From JBCBCP01 sp038530575 (GTDB lineage: Bacteria > Pseudomonadota > Alphaproteobacteria > Rhodobacterales > Rhodobacteraceae), in the NCBI GenBank assembly GCA_038530575.1, contig JBCBCP010000017.1, positions 1 to 57,636 on the forward strand: DNA of 57,636 nucleotides. Direction: 5' to 3'. The notes under the pieces are model-generated. The model was not told where the DNA came from. It ran no database searches and saw only the letters and a program-made list of their open reading frames with translations. Shown piece after piece: positions 17,313 through 25,338 of this stretch (position 1 is the first letter of the stretch; each line of letters begins with the position of its first letter). Position numbers and translations under genes: made by a program.

Positions 17313-17543
17313 TCAGATGTGGATCAAGTCGCGGAAGACGTGGCTCGGTATCTCTTCGCGGGACAGGCCCAAGCGCGCAAGCTCAGCGTCAGATTTGGCG
17401 TTTAGGGCTTCGATTTCGGCCATGCGCGCGTCTGCCGCTGCTGCAAGGTTCACCGATGCGCCAATGGTTGCGAACGTGTTGCGGATTGCGGTCCAGACAC
17501 GGTCGATGACGCCGAAATTCTGATCTGTGTGAATAAGTGCCAT
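17313..17543 (-). CDS. DUF1127-like small protein
   Basis: A 76-residue soluble protein: the first half (MALIHTDQNFGVIDRVWTAI) is unremarkable, and the second half ends ELARLGLSREEIPSHVFRDL, which matches the arginine-rich-type C-terminal motif of DUF1127 proteins (LGL-R-EI followed by a short tail). Some DUF1127 proteins bind RNA or affect phosphate and carbon metabolism, but no specific role can be assigned. ATG 17543 with AGGCATCCT upstream is used instead of a longer frame. It lies upstream of trkH on the same strand, 42 bases away. Confidence 0.65.
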   Translation of the reverse strand: MALIHTDQNFGVIDRVWTAIRNTFATIGASVNLAAAADARMAEIEALNAKSDAELARLGLSREEIPSHVFRDLIHI

Positions 17544-17657
17544 AGGATGCCTCGTTTTGTTAACGATCCCCCTTGGCGAGTAACATAGTGTTTCTGCACT
17601 GCAGCACCACTGCACGAAACGCAAAGCCGCTAGTCACTCAGGCAGTGCCGCAAATGC

Positions 17658-17679
17658 AAAAGGGCGCCCGAAGGCGCCC
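17658..17679 (-). terminator. Rho-independent terminator after folE2
   Basis: Perfect 7-bp stem GGGCGCC / GGCGCCC with a 4-base loop (17662-17679), followed on the minus strand by TTTT (17661-17658). It lies 23 bases past the folE2 stop and ends the folE2 transcript. Confidence 0.85.
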
Positions 17680-17701
17680 ATGCAAAGCAATCGGCAGGTT
17701 G

Positions 17702-18805
17702 TTACCCGACGTGGAAGAGGCTCTGAAACAGGCGCGGGTCAATGCTTTCCTGGGCAAACGTGTCACCCTCGGTCAATACGCTTACCGCATCATGGCTGTG
17801 CAGGCTTTCCTGATGGCTCGCGATGACTCGAAAATCGCCAATCCGCACATCCGCCAAAAGTTGCTGACAGAACAGACGCGCGGCATCCTCGACAAAGATC
17901 GGGTTGGCCGCGTTCAGCTCGGCAAAGGCCTGTTCGTCCTCGCGCTTGACCATGACTTGCGTCTCGGTCGGAACCGCGCGACGGCACGCCTCGATCAGGT
18001 CTTCGAACCACAGATCATCCGCGTCATCCTCAAGCACAACCGACACCCGCGCGACCGAGCGCTGCGAGTGGGGCGTCGCCAGCTGCCCACGCGTTGCACG
18101 GGCATGCTCGGACAGCTCAAGCGAGCACGGGCATGTGGACGAATAGACATAGTCCAGATGCACGATCTTTTTGCGCACACCCGCGGCCTCCACCAGCTCC
18201 AGCGCGATGTCGTAATACTGGTAGCCAGCAAGGCCAGAGCGCAGGCTGTCCACCTTCATCGGGAAGGACAGGCGCATCTGGATGCGCGCGTCGAAGCTTT
18301 CGAGGTCGGATTTGTAATCGTCCAGCGCCGCCTCGATGACCTCAAAGCTGAAGGTTTCGTCGGCGTGTTTGTAGAACGACCGCATGATCCGGGACATGTT
18401 GATGCCCTTCTTGTCGGCCTCCAGGCTGACGGTGCCGGTCACCGATGTCTCAAGCATCAGATCGCCATTGTCGCGCGTGCGAAAACGGATCGGCAGGCGG
18501 AAGTTCGAGATGCCGACATGCTGGATCTGCTGCTTTGCGCCGCGGATCAGGCTGGACGGGCCATTTTGCAGATCGGGCAGGCTGTCCTTGTAGCCCGCGT
18601 CGACGGTGAACGCGGCCGGATAGTTGCGCGAAAACGCCGGATAGGCGACCCCATCGGCGCCCGGGATCAGGCGCGCGACGGACGGGTCGAGCTCGAAGAT
18701 TTCGGTTGCTGATGCCTGGCTGGCCCATTTGCGCAGGACGTCCAGCGCGGCCTCAGCCTCATCACGTTCGGGTATTGCTTGCAGTTCGGGCGCATGAATG
18801 TTCAT
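17702..18805 (-). CDS. folE2: GTP cyclohydrolase IB (FolE2/MptA family)
   Basis: A 367-residue protein matching the type IB GTP cyclohydrolases, which replace FolE1 and make 7,8-dihydroneopterin triphosphate for folate. Landmarks are ELDPSVARLIPGADGVAYPA, GISNFRLPIRFRTRDNG, GINMSRIMRSFYKHADE and the metal-site segment SSTCPCSLELSEHA with its active-site Cys pair, then FEDLIEACRRAVPTETQVMVKRED. FolE2 in some bacteria is induced when zinc is short; I looked for a Zur-type palindrome in the 139-base upstream gap and saw none. A G-rich ribosome site (AAAGGGGGG) precedes the ATG. It has its own terminator. Confidence 0.96.
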   Translation of the reverse strand: MNIHAPELQAIPERDEAEAALDVLRKWASQASATEIFELDPSVARLIPGADGVAYPAFSRNYPAAFTVDAGYKDSLPDLQNGPSSLIRGAKQQIQHVGISNFRLPIRFRTRDNGDLMLETSVTGTVSLEADKKGINMSRIMRSFYKHADETFSFEVIEAALDDYKSDLESFDARIQMRLSFPMKVDSLRSGLAGYQYYDIALELVEAAGVRKKIVHLDYVYSSTCPCSLELSEHARATRGQLATPHSQRSVARVSVVLEDDADDLWFEDLIEACRRAVPTETQVMVKREDEQAFAELNAANPIFVEDAARLFCQQLLADVRIGDFRVIASHQESLHSHDAVSVLTEGDTFAQESIDPRLFQSLFHVG

Positions 18806-18944
18806 GGAAGTGGCCCCCCTTTCTTGTCAGTGCGAAGCGTTACATAGGCCCGCCCGCAATGCATTTCCAATTAACATCACAAATACGCGTGAAACTGGCA
18901 CCCAGATCACGCGGACGTGTTGTTTTTGAAAAATATTTTCCCGC

Positions 18945-20102
18945 TCACGCCGTAGCGATGGCCGCCAACAGATCGTTGACCAGGTCCTGTGTACCTTCCA
19001 ATCCGACCGAAATTCGCACCAATCCTGGCGTGATGCCAAGCGCGTCTTTCTGCGCTTGCGGCAGGCGCTGGTGCGTCGTGGTTGCGGGGGGTGTGAGGAT
19101 GGTTTTCGCATCGCCAAGGTTGTTCGAGATTACGCCGATCTGCACCGCATTAAGGAAGTTAAAGGCGCGGTCCTGACTGCCCAGATCGATGGCCAGAAGT
19201 GTGCCGCCCGCACCCATCTGCCGCATCGCAACATCATGCTGCGGATGGGAAGCAAGGCCGGGATAGACGACCTTCACCTGCCCCTCCAGCGCCTCGGCAA
19301 TTGCCTGCGCGCTCGCCGTCTGGGCCCGCACGCGCAGATCCAGCGTCTCCAGCCCTTTCAGCATCACCCACGCGGTGAACGGCGACATCGATCCACCAGT
19401 GTGCTTCATGTACGGCTCGACCGTGTCGCGAATGAACGCCTCGGACCCAAGGATCACGCCGCCCAAAGCGCGACCCTGCCCGTCGATATGCTTGGTGGCC
19501 GAGTAGATGACCACATCCGCACCCTGGGCGATGGCGTCCGACCAGACCGGCGTGGCAAAGACATTGTCGACCACAACCTGCGCCCCTACGCCGTGCGCCA
19601 GATCGCAAACAGCGGCAATGTCGATGACCTCAAGGCATGGGTTCGACACACTTTCGAAGAACACCACGTCTGTCTCCGGCGTGATCGCCGCGCGCCACGC
19701 GTCCATGTCCGTGCCATCGACCAGCACGACCTCCACTCCAAACCGGCGCAGCACGTTTTCCAACACGTAAAGGCACGATCCAAACAGTGCCCGCGCAGCG
19801 ACCACCCTGTCGCCGGCCCGCGTCATGCTCATCAGCGCCCCGCTGACCGCCGCCATGCCGCTGGCCGTGGCAAAGCCGTCCTCGGCGCCCTCGAGCGCGG
19901 CAATCCGCTCTTCGAACATGCGGACCGTGGGATTGCCGTAGCGGGCATAGATGAACTCGTCCTCGCCCGCCGCCTCGAACCGCGCCGCCGCCGCCTCAGC
20001 CGTGTCGTAGACAAAGCCCTGGGTTAGAAAAATAGCCTCCGACACCTCGCCATATTGGCTGCGCCGCGTGCCCGCGTGTACCGCTTTGGTACGCTTGTCC
20101 AT
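18945..20102 (-). CDS. metZ: O-succinylhomoserine sulfhydrylase
   Basis: A 385-residue member of the cystathionine gamma-synthase PLP family. Landmarks are AVHAGTRRSQYGEVSEAIF, the YARYGNPT loop, the Schiff-base lysine in YSATKHIDGQG and the C-terminal LVRISVGLEGTQDL. The combination with a SAM-II riboswitch in the leader points to MetZ, which makes homocysteine directly from O-succinylhomoserine and sulfide, rather than a degradative lyase. ATG 20102 (MDKRTKAVHAG) is the true start: the longer open frame upstream runs through the riboswitch. Expression should fall when S-adenosylmethionine is high. Confidence 0.94.
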   Translation of the reverse strand: MDKRTKAVHAGTRRSQYGEVSEAIFLTQGFVYDTAEAAAARFEAAGEDEFIYARYGNPTVRMFEERIAALEGAEDGFATASGMAAVSGALMSMTRAGDRVVAARALFGSCLYVLENVLRRFGVEVVLVDGTDMDAWRAAITPETDVVFFESVSNPCLEVIDIAAVCDLAHGVGAQVVVDNVFATPVWSDAIAQGADVVIYSATKHIDGQGRALGGVILGSEAFIRDTVEPYMKHTGGSMSPFTAWVMLKGLETLDLRVRAQTASAQAIAEALEGQVKVVYPGLASHPQHDVAMRQMGAGGTLLAIDLGSQDRAFNFLNAVQIGVISNNLGDAKTILTPPATTTHQRLPQAQKDALGITPGLVRISVGLEGTQDLVNDLLAAIATA

Positions 20103-20143
20103 GTTCAGTCTCCACTGGCGGTGCAGGTTCCGGGCCCACCACC

Positions 20144-20183
20144 AAAAAAGCCCCCGAACGCCGGTCGTGCGCAGGGAGCCTTT
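20144..20183 (-). terminator. Terminator hairpin in the metZ leader (attenuator)
   Basis: On the minus strand AAAGGCTCCC (20183-20174) can pair with GGGGGCTTTT (20155-20146) allowing two G-U pairs, giving a 10-bp stem around an 18-base loop, followed by a run of T down to 20144. It starts 6 bases after the SAM-II aptamer and lies 41 bases before the metZ ATG, so it is the likely expression platform for premature termination. Confidence 0.75.
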
Positions 20184-20189
20184 GCATGA

Positions 20190-20242
20190 CCTTTTAGCGG
20201 AAGTGTTTAACGTGGCCCGCAATCCGGTAACAAATCGCCACG
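20190..20242 (-). ncRNA. SAM-II riboswitch aptamer upstream of metZ
   Basis: On the minus strand P1 is CGTGGC (20242-20237) paired with GCCACG (20216-20211). The loop begins GATTTG and ends with ATTGCGG. After P1 comes TTAAACACTTCC and then the conserved GCTAAAAGG (20198-20190). Order, spacing and conserved GATTT, TTGC and GCTAAA segments match the SAM-II consensus known from alphaproteobacterial metA/metX/metZ leaders. SAM binding folds an H-type pseudoknot and lowers downstream expression. A terminator hairpin follows at once. Confidence 0.93.
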
Positions 20243-20247
20243 TGCTT

Positions 20248-20276
20248 TGCCTATGCGGCGCAATAGCCGCGGTCAA
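20248..20276 (-). promoter_or_regulatory. Predicted sigma-70 promoter of the SAM-II/metZ transcript
   Basis: TTGACC (20276-20271), a 17-base spacer, then TAGGCA (20253-20248) on the minus strand. This would start the RNA at or just before the first stem of the SAM-II aptamer, which fits the compact architecture of such leaders. The -10 box is a weak match. Confidence 0.5.
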
Positions 20277-20366
20277 GCACCGTCACGGAGCTGTAACCGT
20301 TTGTTCATCCGTGCGTCATATCCCTGACCCATAGCGGCCACACCAGATATGGTAGGAGGCGCTGCG

Positions 20367-21287
20367 ATGCCCGTCCTGAGACTGAACGCCGAAGAGCACG
20401 GACTTGCCGTGCATCGCTCTCCTGCCTGCGCCGATGCGGCACTGCGGCGCGCGGCACAAGGCGCTGGGCCAATCATCGTAATGACCCACGGGTTCAAATA
20501 TCAACCCGGCCTCACGCAGCACTGCCCGCATGACAGCATCTTTTCCCTGAACGCCCCGCATGGATGGCCACGGCACTTAGGCTTTGGGCTGGGCCGCTCG
20601 GAGGAAGGTCTTGCGCTCGCCTATGGCTGGCAAGCCCGCGGCTTGCTCTGGCAAGTGCAACGGCGCGCGCGCCGCGCCGGACAGCAACTGGCTGAAGCGA
20701 TCACCACGCTGCGCCGCGCCGCGCCGCACCGTCCCATCCATCTGATCACCCATTCCATGGGCTCAGAGGTCGCGCTCGAGGCCCTACATCACCTCGCGCC
20801 CAATGACATCGCGCGTGTGATCAGCCTGACCGCTGCATCTTACCAAAGCCGCGCCATCGAAGCGCTTGCCACGCCGGCCGGGCGCCGGGCCGAACTTCTG
20901 AACATTACAAGCGGCGAAAATGACCTGTTCGATTTCGCATTTGAGCGTTTGATTGCCCCGCCTTGCCCCGGCGACCGTGCCCTTGGCGCCGGGCTGGATC
21001 TGCCAAATGCTGTGAGCATCCAGATCGACTGCGCCCGCACGCTAGCCGCAATGTCCCGCCTTGGCGCGCCGGTCGCGCCGCCATCACGCCGCGTATGCCA
21101 CTGGTCGGCCTACACACGTCCCGGCCTTTTAAGGTTTTACCGAATCGCACTGCGCGAGCCCGCGCGAACGCCACTTTCGGAGCTTTTACGCGCTCTGCCC
21201 GCTACCCGCGATCGACGCTTTGCGCGCCTACTGCCGCGCATCCCCGTATCGCAAGGCTTGCCATATTGGACACAACGCGCATCCTGA
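20367..21287 (+). CDS. Alpha/beta-hydrolase-fold protein
   Basis: A 306-residue protein. IIVMTHGFKYQPG near residue 42 is an oxyanion-type HG motif, and HLITHSMGSEVALEALHHL is the nucleophile elbow with Ser in H-S-M-G, a close variant of the GxSxG pattern. ISLTAASYQSRA and later SGENDLFDF may hold the acidic residue. It therefore looks like a cytoplasmic serine hydrolase (esterase or lipase-like); substrate unknown, and no signal peptide is seen. ATG 20367 has a textbook AGGAGG (20354-20359). It is divergent from the metZ leader and 25 bases ahead of a GST gene, likely the same operon. Confidence 0.75.
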   Translation: MPVLRLNAEEHGLAVHRSPACADAALRRAAQGAGPIIVMTHGFKYQPGLTQHCPHDSIFSLNAPHGWPRHLGFGLGRSEEGLALAYGWQARGLLWQVQRRARRAGQQLAEAITTLRRAAPHRPIHLITHSMGSEVALEALHHLAPNDIARVISLTAASYQSRAIEALATPAGRRAELLNITSGENDLFDFAFERLIAPPCPGDRALGAGLDLPNAVSIQIDCARTLAAMSRLGAPVAPPSRRVCHWSAYTRPGLLRFYRIALREPARTPLSELLRALPATRDRRFARLLPRIPVSQGLPYWTQRAS

Positions 21288-21312
21288 CCCCGCACGATTT
21301 TCGGAGCGGACA

Positions 21313-21996
21313 ATGCCTATCGATCTATATTTCTGGCCCACACCGAACGGGTGGAAGGTCTCCATCGCGCTGGAAGAGATGGCGCTCGACTACACCACCC
21401 ACCTGATCGACATCACAGCAGGGGATCAGAAAACACCGGCCTTCCTCGTTATATCACCCAATGGCCGCATGCCGGCGATTGTGGACCCGGACGGGCCGGA
21501 TGGTGCGCCGGTATCGGTCTTTGAATCCGGGGCCATCCTGCAGTACCTCGCGGAAAAAACCGGCCAGTTTGGCGGAGCCAGCCCCCGCGACCGCATCGCA
21601 GTGACCGAGTGGCTGATGTGGCAAATGGGGGGGCTGGGCCCGATGGCGGGCCAGACGCACCATTTCTGGAAATACGCACCGGCCATGGGCCATGACCTAC
21701 CCTACGCCAAATCGCGATATGCGACCGAAACGTCCCGTCTTTATGGGGTTCTAGACCGCCGCCTGGCCGAAAACGAATTTGTTGCCGGCGCATTCTACTC
21801 TATCGCAGACATGGCGATCTGGGGCTGGGCCTCGCTCTGGAAAGGTCAGCAGCACGACATCGAGACGACACCGCATCTTGCCCGCTGGCTGGACCAAGTT
21901 GGCGCTCGCCCCGGGGTGCAGCGTGGCCGCGCATTGGCGGCAGAAAAACGCGCTTCAATCCAGCAAGCCACCAAGGGCGATTTGTTCAAGACGTAG
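21313..21996 (+). CDS. Glutathione S-transferase family protein (YfcG/YghU-like)
   Basis: A 227-residue protein. The N-terminal thioredoxin-fold domain reads MPIDLYFWPTPNGWKVSIAL, with an Asn-Gly after the first strand instead of a catalytic Tyr/Cys, then PNGRMPAIVD (cis-Pro) and VFESGAILQYLAEKTG (glutathione-binding Glu-Ser). This pattern fits the YfcG/YghU disulfide-bond oxidoreductase type of GST. The C-terminal half is the helical domain with ADMAIWGWASLW. Its ATG (21313) has GGAGCGGA upstream. It overlaps convergent purD by 11 bases. The true substrate is unknown. Confidence 0.88.
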   Translation: MPIDLYFWPTPNGWKVSIALEEMALDYTTHLIDITAGDQKTPAFLVISPNGRMPAIVDPDGPDGAPVSVFESGAILQYLAEKTGQFGGASPRDRIAVTEWLMWQMGGLGPMAGQTHHFWKYAPAMGHDLPYAKSRYATETSRLYGVLDRRLAENEFVAGAFYSIADMAIWGWASLWKGQQHDIETTPHLARWLDQVGARPGVQRGRALAAEKRASIQQATKGDLFKT

Positions 21997-23263
21997 CGCG
22001 GTCCAGCGCGCGCCAGCCAATATCGCGCCTGCAAAACCCTTCGGGCCAGTCTACTGCACCCACCAGCGCATAGGCCCGCTCCCGCGCCTCCGCGAGGCTG
22101 GCACCGCGCGCCGTAGCGTTCAGAACCCGGCCCCCTGTCGCGACAAACTTGCCGCCCACGTCCGACGTGCCAGCGTGAAATATCATCTCGAAACTGGTGG
22201 CCTCAAGCGCATCCAGCCCCCTGATTTCACTTCCTTTTTCATAAGCTCCCGGATAGCCGTTGGCCGCTAGAACAACCGTCATTGCGTGATCATCTGCCCA
22301 GTTCACTTGTGCTTCGGCCAGCCGCCCCTCTGCGGCAGCTTGCATCAGGTCCAGCGCCTGCGCGCCCAGCCGCATCATCAGTACCTGACATTCAGGATCG
22401 CCAAAGCGCACGTTATACTCCACCAGACGCGGCGCGCCGTCCTTGATCATAAGACCCGCATAAAGCACCCCCTGATACGGCGTACCGCGCCGCGCCATCT
22501 CGGCCATGCAAGGACGGATGATTTCGTCCATCGCGCGTGCGGCCACCGCGTCTGACAGCACTGGCGCGGGCGAATATGCGCCCATCCCGCCGGTATTGAG
22601 CCCGGTGTCACCTTCTCCAACGCGCTTGTGATCCTGCGCTGAACCGATGGGCAACACGTCGGTTCCGTCACACAGTACAAAGAACGACGCTTCCTCGCCC
22701 GTCATGAACTCCTCGATCACGACCTCGGCGCCGGCACTGCCAAAGGCACCACCAAACATATCGTCGATCGCCGCCTCGGCCTCCGCCACGGTTTCGGCGA
22801 TGATCACGCCTTTGCCCGCCGCAAGCCCGTCCGCCTTGACGACAATAGGTGCGCCCTGCGCCTGCACATGAGCTTTGGCAGCAGCCGCGGTGTCGAAATG
22901 CCCATAAGCTGCGGTTGGCGCGCCCGCCACGTCACAAACGGCCTTGGTGAACGCCTTTGACGCCTCTAGCTCCGCCGCCGCTGCCGACGGGCCGAACACC
23001 GGAATGCCCGCATCGCGCAACGCGTCGGCCACGCCCGCCGCCAATGGCGCCTCCGGTCCAACGATCACAAGATCGATGCTCTCTTCCTCCGCAAACCCGA
23101 CAACAGCGCGCCCGTCTTCCGAGTCAAGCGCCGCACATTCCGCAATCCGCGCGATCCCGGCATTACCGGGCGCCACGATCAGACGGTCACATTTGGGGTT
23201 CTGCAGCACGGCCCAGGCAAGGCTATGCTCGCGGCCGCCACCACCGAGGATCAGAATGTTCAT
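21986..23263 (-). CDS. purD: Phosphoribosylamine-glycine ligase (GAR synthetase)
   Basis: A 425-residue protein with the full PurD layout: MNILILGGGGREHSLAWAV at the N-terminus, VIVGPEAPLAAG, the ATP-grasp segments APIVVKADGLAAGKGVIIAE and EVVIEEFMTGEEASFFVL, the GSAQDHKRVGEGDTGLNTGG motif, and LVEYNVRFGDPECQ with metal ligands. It forms glycinamide ribonucleotide, the second step of purine synthesis. Divergent from xseA with a 68-base gap. Confidence 0.97.
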   Translation of the reverse strand: MNILILGGGGREHSLAWAVLQNPKCDRLIVAPGNAGIARIAECAALDSEDGRAVVGFAEEESIDLVIVGPEAPLAAGVADALRDAGIPVFGPSAAAAELEASKAFTKAVCDVAGAPTAAYGHFDTAAAAKAHVQAQGAPIVVKADGLAAGKGVIIAETVAEAEAAIDDMFGGAFGSAGAEVVIEEFMTGEEASFFVLCDGTDVLPIGSAQDHKRVGEGDTGLNTGGMGAYSPAPVLSDAVAARAMDEIIRPCMAEMARRGTPYQGVLYAGLMIKDGAPRLVEYNVRFGDPECQVLMMRLGAQALDLMQAAAEGRLAEAQVNWADDHAMTVVLAANGYPGAYEKGSEIRGLDALEATSFEMIFHAGTSDVGGKFVATGGRVLNATARGASLAEARERAYALVGAVDWPEGFCRRDIGWRALDRATS

Positions 23264-23331
23264 GCCGCACTCCCTTGGACTTACCTTCAGGGCGTTCTAG
23301 GCTGCAGGACAATCAACGACAAGGCGCACGC

Positions 23332-24870
23332 ATGGACCTTCTGGACGATCCTATGCCCGGCTCGAACACGCCGGAATTCACCGTCTCGGAAATCTCAGGT
23401 ACAGTGAAAAAGCTGATCGAGGGCGAACTCGGCTGGGTCCGCGTCAAGGGCGAGGTCGGCAGGGTGATGCACGCGCGTTCAGGCCACCTCTATTTCGACC
23501 TGAAGGACGACCGCAACACGCTGGCCTGCACCACGTGGAAAGGCCAGATCAGCGGGCTCGGCGTAGTGCCTGAAGAGGGCATGGAGATCGTTGCCGAAGG
23601 GCGCATGACCGCTGGCTTCCAGTCCAAATACTCGCTGAACGCTCAGCGCATCACGATCGCGGGCGCCGGTGCGCTTATGGCCTTGCTAGAGCAGCGTAAA
23701 AAGACGCTTGCCGCCGAAGGGCTGTTCGAACCGTCGCGCAAAAAACCGATCCCCTATTTGCCCGAGATCATTGGAGTTGTGACTTCGCCCCAAGGCGCAG
23801 TGATCCGCGATATCCTGCACCGCCTGCGTGACCGCTTTCCGCGCAAGGTGCTGGTCTGGCCGGCTGCGGTCCAAGGGGCGGCCTGCGCACCCGAAGTGGC
23901 CCGCGCCATCGAAGGATTCAACGCGCTGAGCCCAGGCGGTGCGATCCCGCGCCCAGATCTGCTGATCGTCGCGCGGGGCGGCGGTTCGGTCGAGGACCTG
24001 TGGGGTTTTAACGAAGAAATTGTTGCTCGCGCCGCCGCAGCGTCCGACATTCCGCTGATCTCTGCCGTAGGGCATGAAACCGACACGACGCTCATCGACT
24101 ATGTGTCCGACCTGCGGGCGCCGACGCCGACGGCCGCTGCAGAAGCGGCGGTGCCAGTGCGCCATGAACTTGCTGCGTGGCTCGAAAGCCAGGGCGCACG
24201 CATGGCCACAGCCACGTCGCAAACGCTCGCCCGGCGCGGCCAACGACTGGCCGACCTGTCCCGCGCGCTGCCCCGCCCGGACGGCCTGCTCGACAACCCG
24301 CGCCAACGGCTTGACCGTCAGGCCGACCGGCTCGGCCCCGCGCTGTTCGGCGCGGTGCAGAAACGCAAGGTGCAACTGGCCGACGCGGCAGGCGCTTTAC
24401 GCCCTGCAATTTTGCAACGCCGCATCGCCGAGGATCGCCGGCGGCTGGACGCCTTGACAGCCCGCCTCGCCCCAGCGCTGAGACGGCTGGTCGCGACCAA
24501 GTCCGAACGGCTGTCTGCACGAACGGCCCGGTTCGACCCGGCGCGCCTCGCCTCACAAAACACCGTTGCGCAAGAGCGCCTGTCGCGTGCCGCGACCGCG
24601 CTAGCCAAGACGGGTACCTCACAGGTCAAGGCACTACGCCAAAAGCTTGAGGCGATGGACCGTTTGCGCGAAACGCTCAGTTACAAAGCGACGCTCGCGC
24701 GCGGCTACGCGGTGGTGCGGGGAGACGGCGCGGTTGTGACAACAAAACGCGCAGCAGAGGCCGCCTCCGGTCTCGAGATCGAATTCGCAGATGGGCGCCT
24801 GAAACTCGGCGGCCGCAAAAGCCCCGCAAAAGCCACAGCCAAGACGCCGGAACAAGGCTCCCTTTTCTGA
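23332..24870 (+). CDS. xseA: Exodeoxyribonuclease VII large subunit
   Basis: A 512-residue protein. Residues about 15-110 are the OB-fold (FTVSEISGTVKKLIEGELGW, RVKGEVGRV, GHLYFDLKDD). The middle is the catalytic domain with EIIGVVTSPQGAVIRDI, VARGGGSVEDLWGFNEEIV, SAVGHETDTTLIDYVSDLRA and PTPTAAAE. The C-terminus is a long coiled-coil region ending in the conserved LARGYAVV segment. With XseB (not in this window) it degrades single-stranded DNA to oligonucleotides. ATG 23332 (MDLLDDPMPGSN) with AAGG upstream is the start. Confidence 0.95.
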   Translation: MDLLDDPMPGSNTPEFTVSEISGTVKKLIEGELGWVRVKGEVGRVMHARSGHLYFDLKDDRNTLACTTWKGQISGLGVVPEEGMEIVAEGRMTAGFQSKYSLNAQRITIAGAGALMALLEQRKKTLAAEGLFEPSRKKPIPYLPEIIGVVTSPQGAVIRDILHRLRDRFPRKVLVWPAAVQGAACAPEVARAIEGFNALSPGGAIPRPDLLIVARGGGSVEDLWGFNEEIVARAAAASDIPLISAVGHETDTTLIDYVSDLRAPTPTAAAEAAVPVRHELAAWLESQGARMATATSQTLARRGQRLADLSRALPRPDGLLDNPRQRLDRQADRLGPALFGAVQKRKVQLADAAGALRPAILQRRIAEDRRRLDALTARLAPALRRLVATKSERLSARTARFDPARLASQNTVAQERLSRAATALAKTGTSQVKALRQKLEAMDRLRETLSYKATLARGYAVVRGDGAVVTTKRAAEAASGLEIEFADGRLKLGGRKSPAKATAKTPEQGSLF

Positions 24871-24916
24871 TCCTGACCCTGCTCACAAACACTCTGGGTC
24901 GCTGCGGCCAGCGTCG

Positions 24917-25306
24917 CTAGACGCCAACCTTTGGGCCCAGGCACAGCAGGTCGTCGCCGCGGTCGAGCGCCTCATAAAGCTCTGTCGCGCCGGGGTCGTT
25001 CTCGAACCGCGCGATCAAACCGCCACTGGCAAGCTCAAAAGTCCAGCACTGCGGCTCGGGCCTGTCCTCATAGACGAAACAAATCAGCGGACCATCGTCA
25101 TACCAATACCCGTCCTTGCATTCACCATCGAGGAAGGACCAGGTGACGCGTCGGTTTTCGTGATAGATTTCAGCGCCGTAGGCCTCACCGTTCTGCCCGA
25201 AATAAAGCGTGCGCCCGGTTGTATACGCTTCAAATTCCGCAGCGCTCATGGGATCGGCTGCAAGCGGCGCCGCCCAAAGGATGCACAAGAGGAAGAGCTG
25301 TCGCAT
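24917..25306 (-). CDS. Small secreted Cys-containing protein, unknown
   Basis: A 129-residue protein with a signal peptide (MRQLFLLCILWAAPLAAD). The mature part contains AAEFEAYTTGRTLYFGQNGE, aromatic-rich RRVTWSFLDGECKDGYWYDD, and four cysteines, likely two disulfides (GECKDG, LICFVY, PQCWTF, LLCLGP). The layout (EFE.YT.GRTL ... G.E.Y.. ... W.FLDGEC..G.WY) resembles a family of small periplasmic proteins common in Rhodobacteraceae, but I cannot name it. ATG 25306 is preferred because it starts the signal peptide. Its neighbour upstream on the same strand is the AlkB-like gene, 32 bases away. Confidence 0.65.
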   Translation of the reverse strand: MRQLFLLCILWAAPLAADPMSAAEFEAYTTGRTLYFGQNGEAYGAEIYHENRRVTWSFLDGECKDGYWYDDGPLICFVYEDRPEPQCWTFELASGGLIARFENDPGATELYEALDRGDDLLCLGPKVGV

Positions 25307-25338
25307 GAGCGCACCCTGCCATGCGGCGCGGCGCTGCG

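Noticed and set aside
18806..18944. A possible Zur site before folE2
   Set aside because: I looked for the palindromic pattern known from alphaproteobacterial Zur sites and found none convincing.
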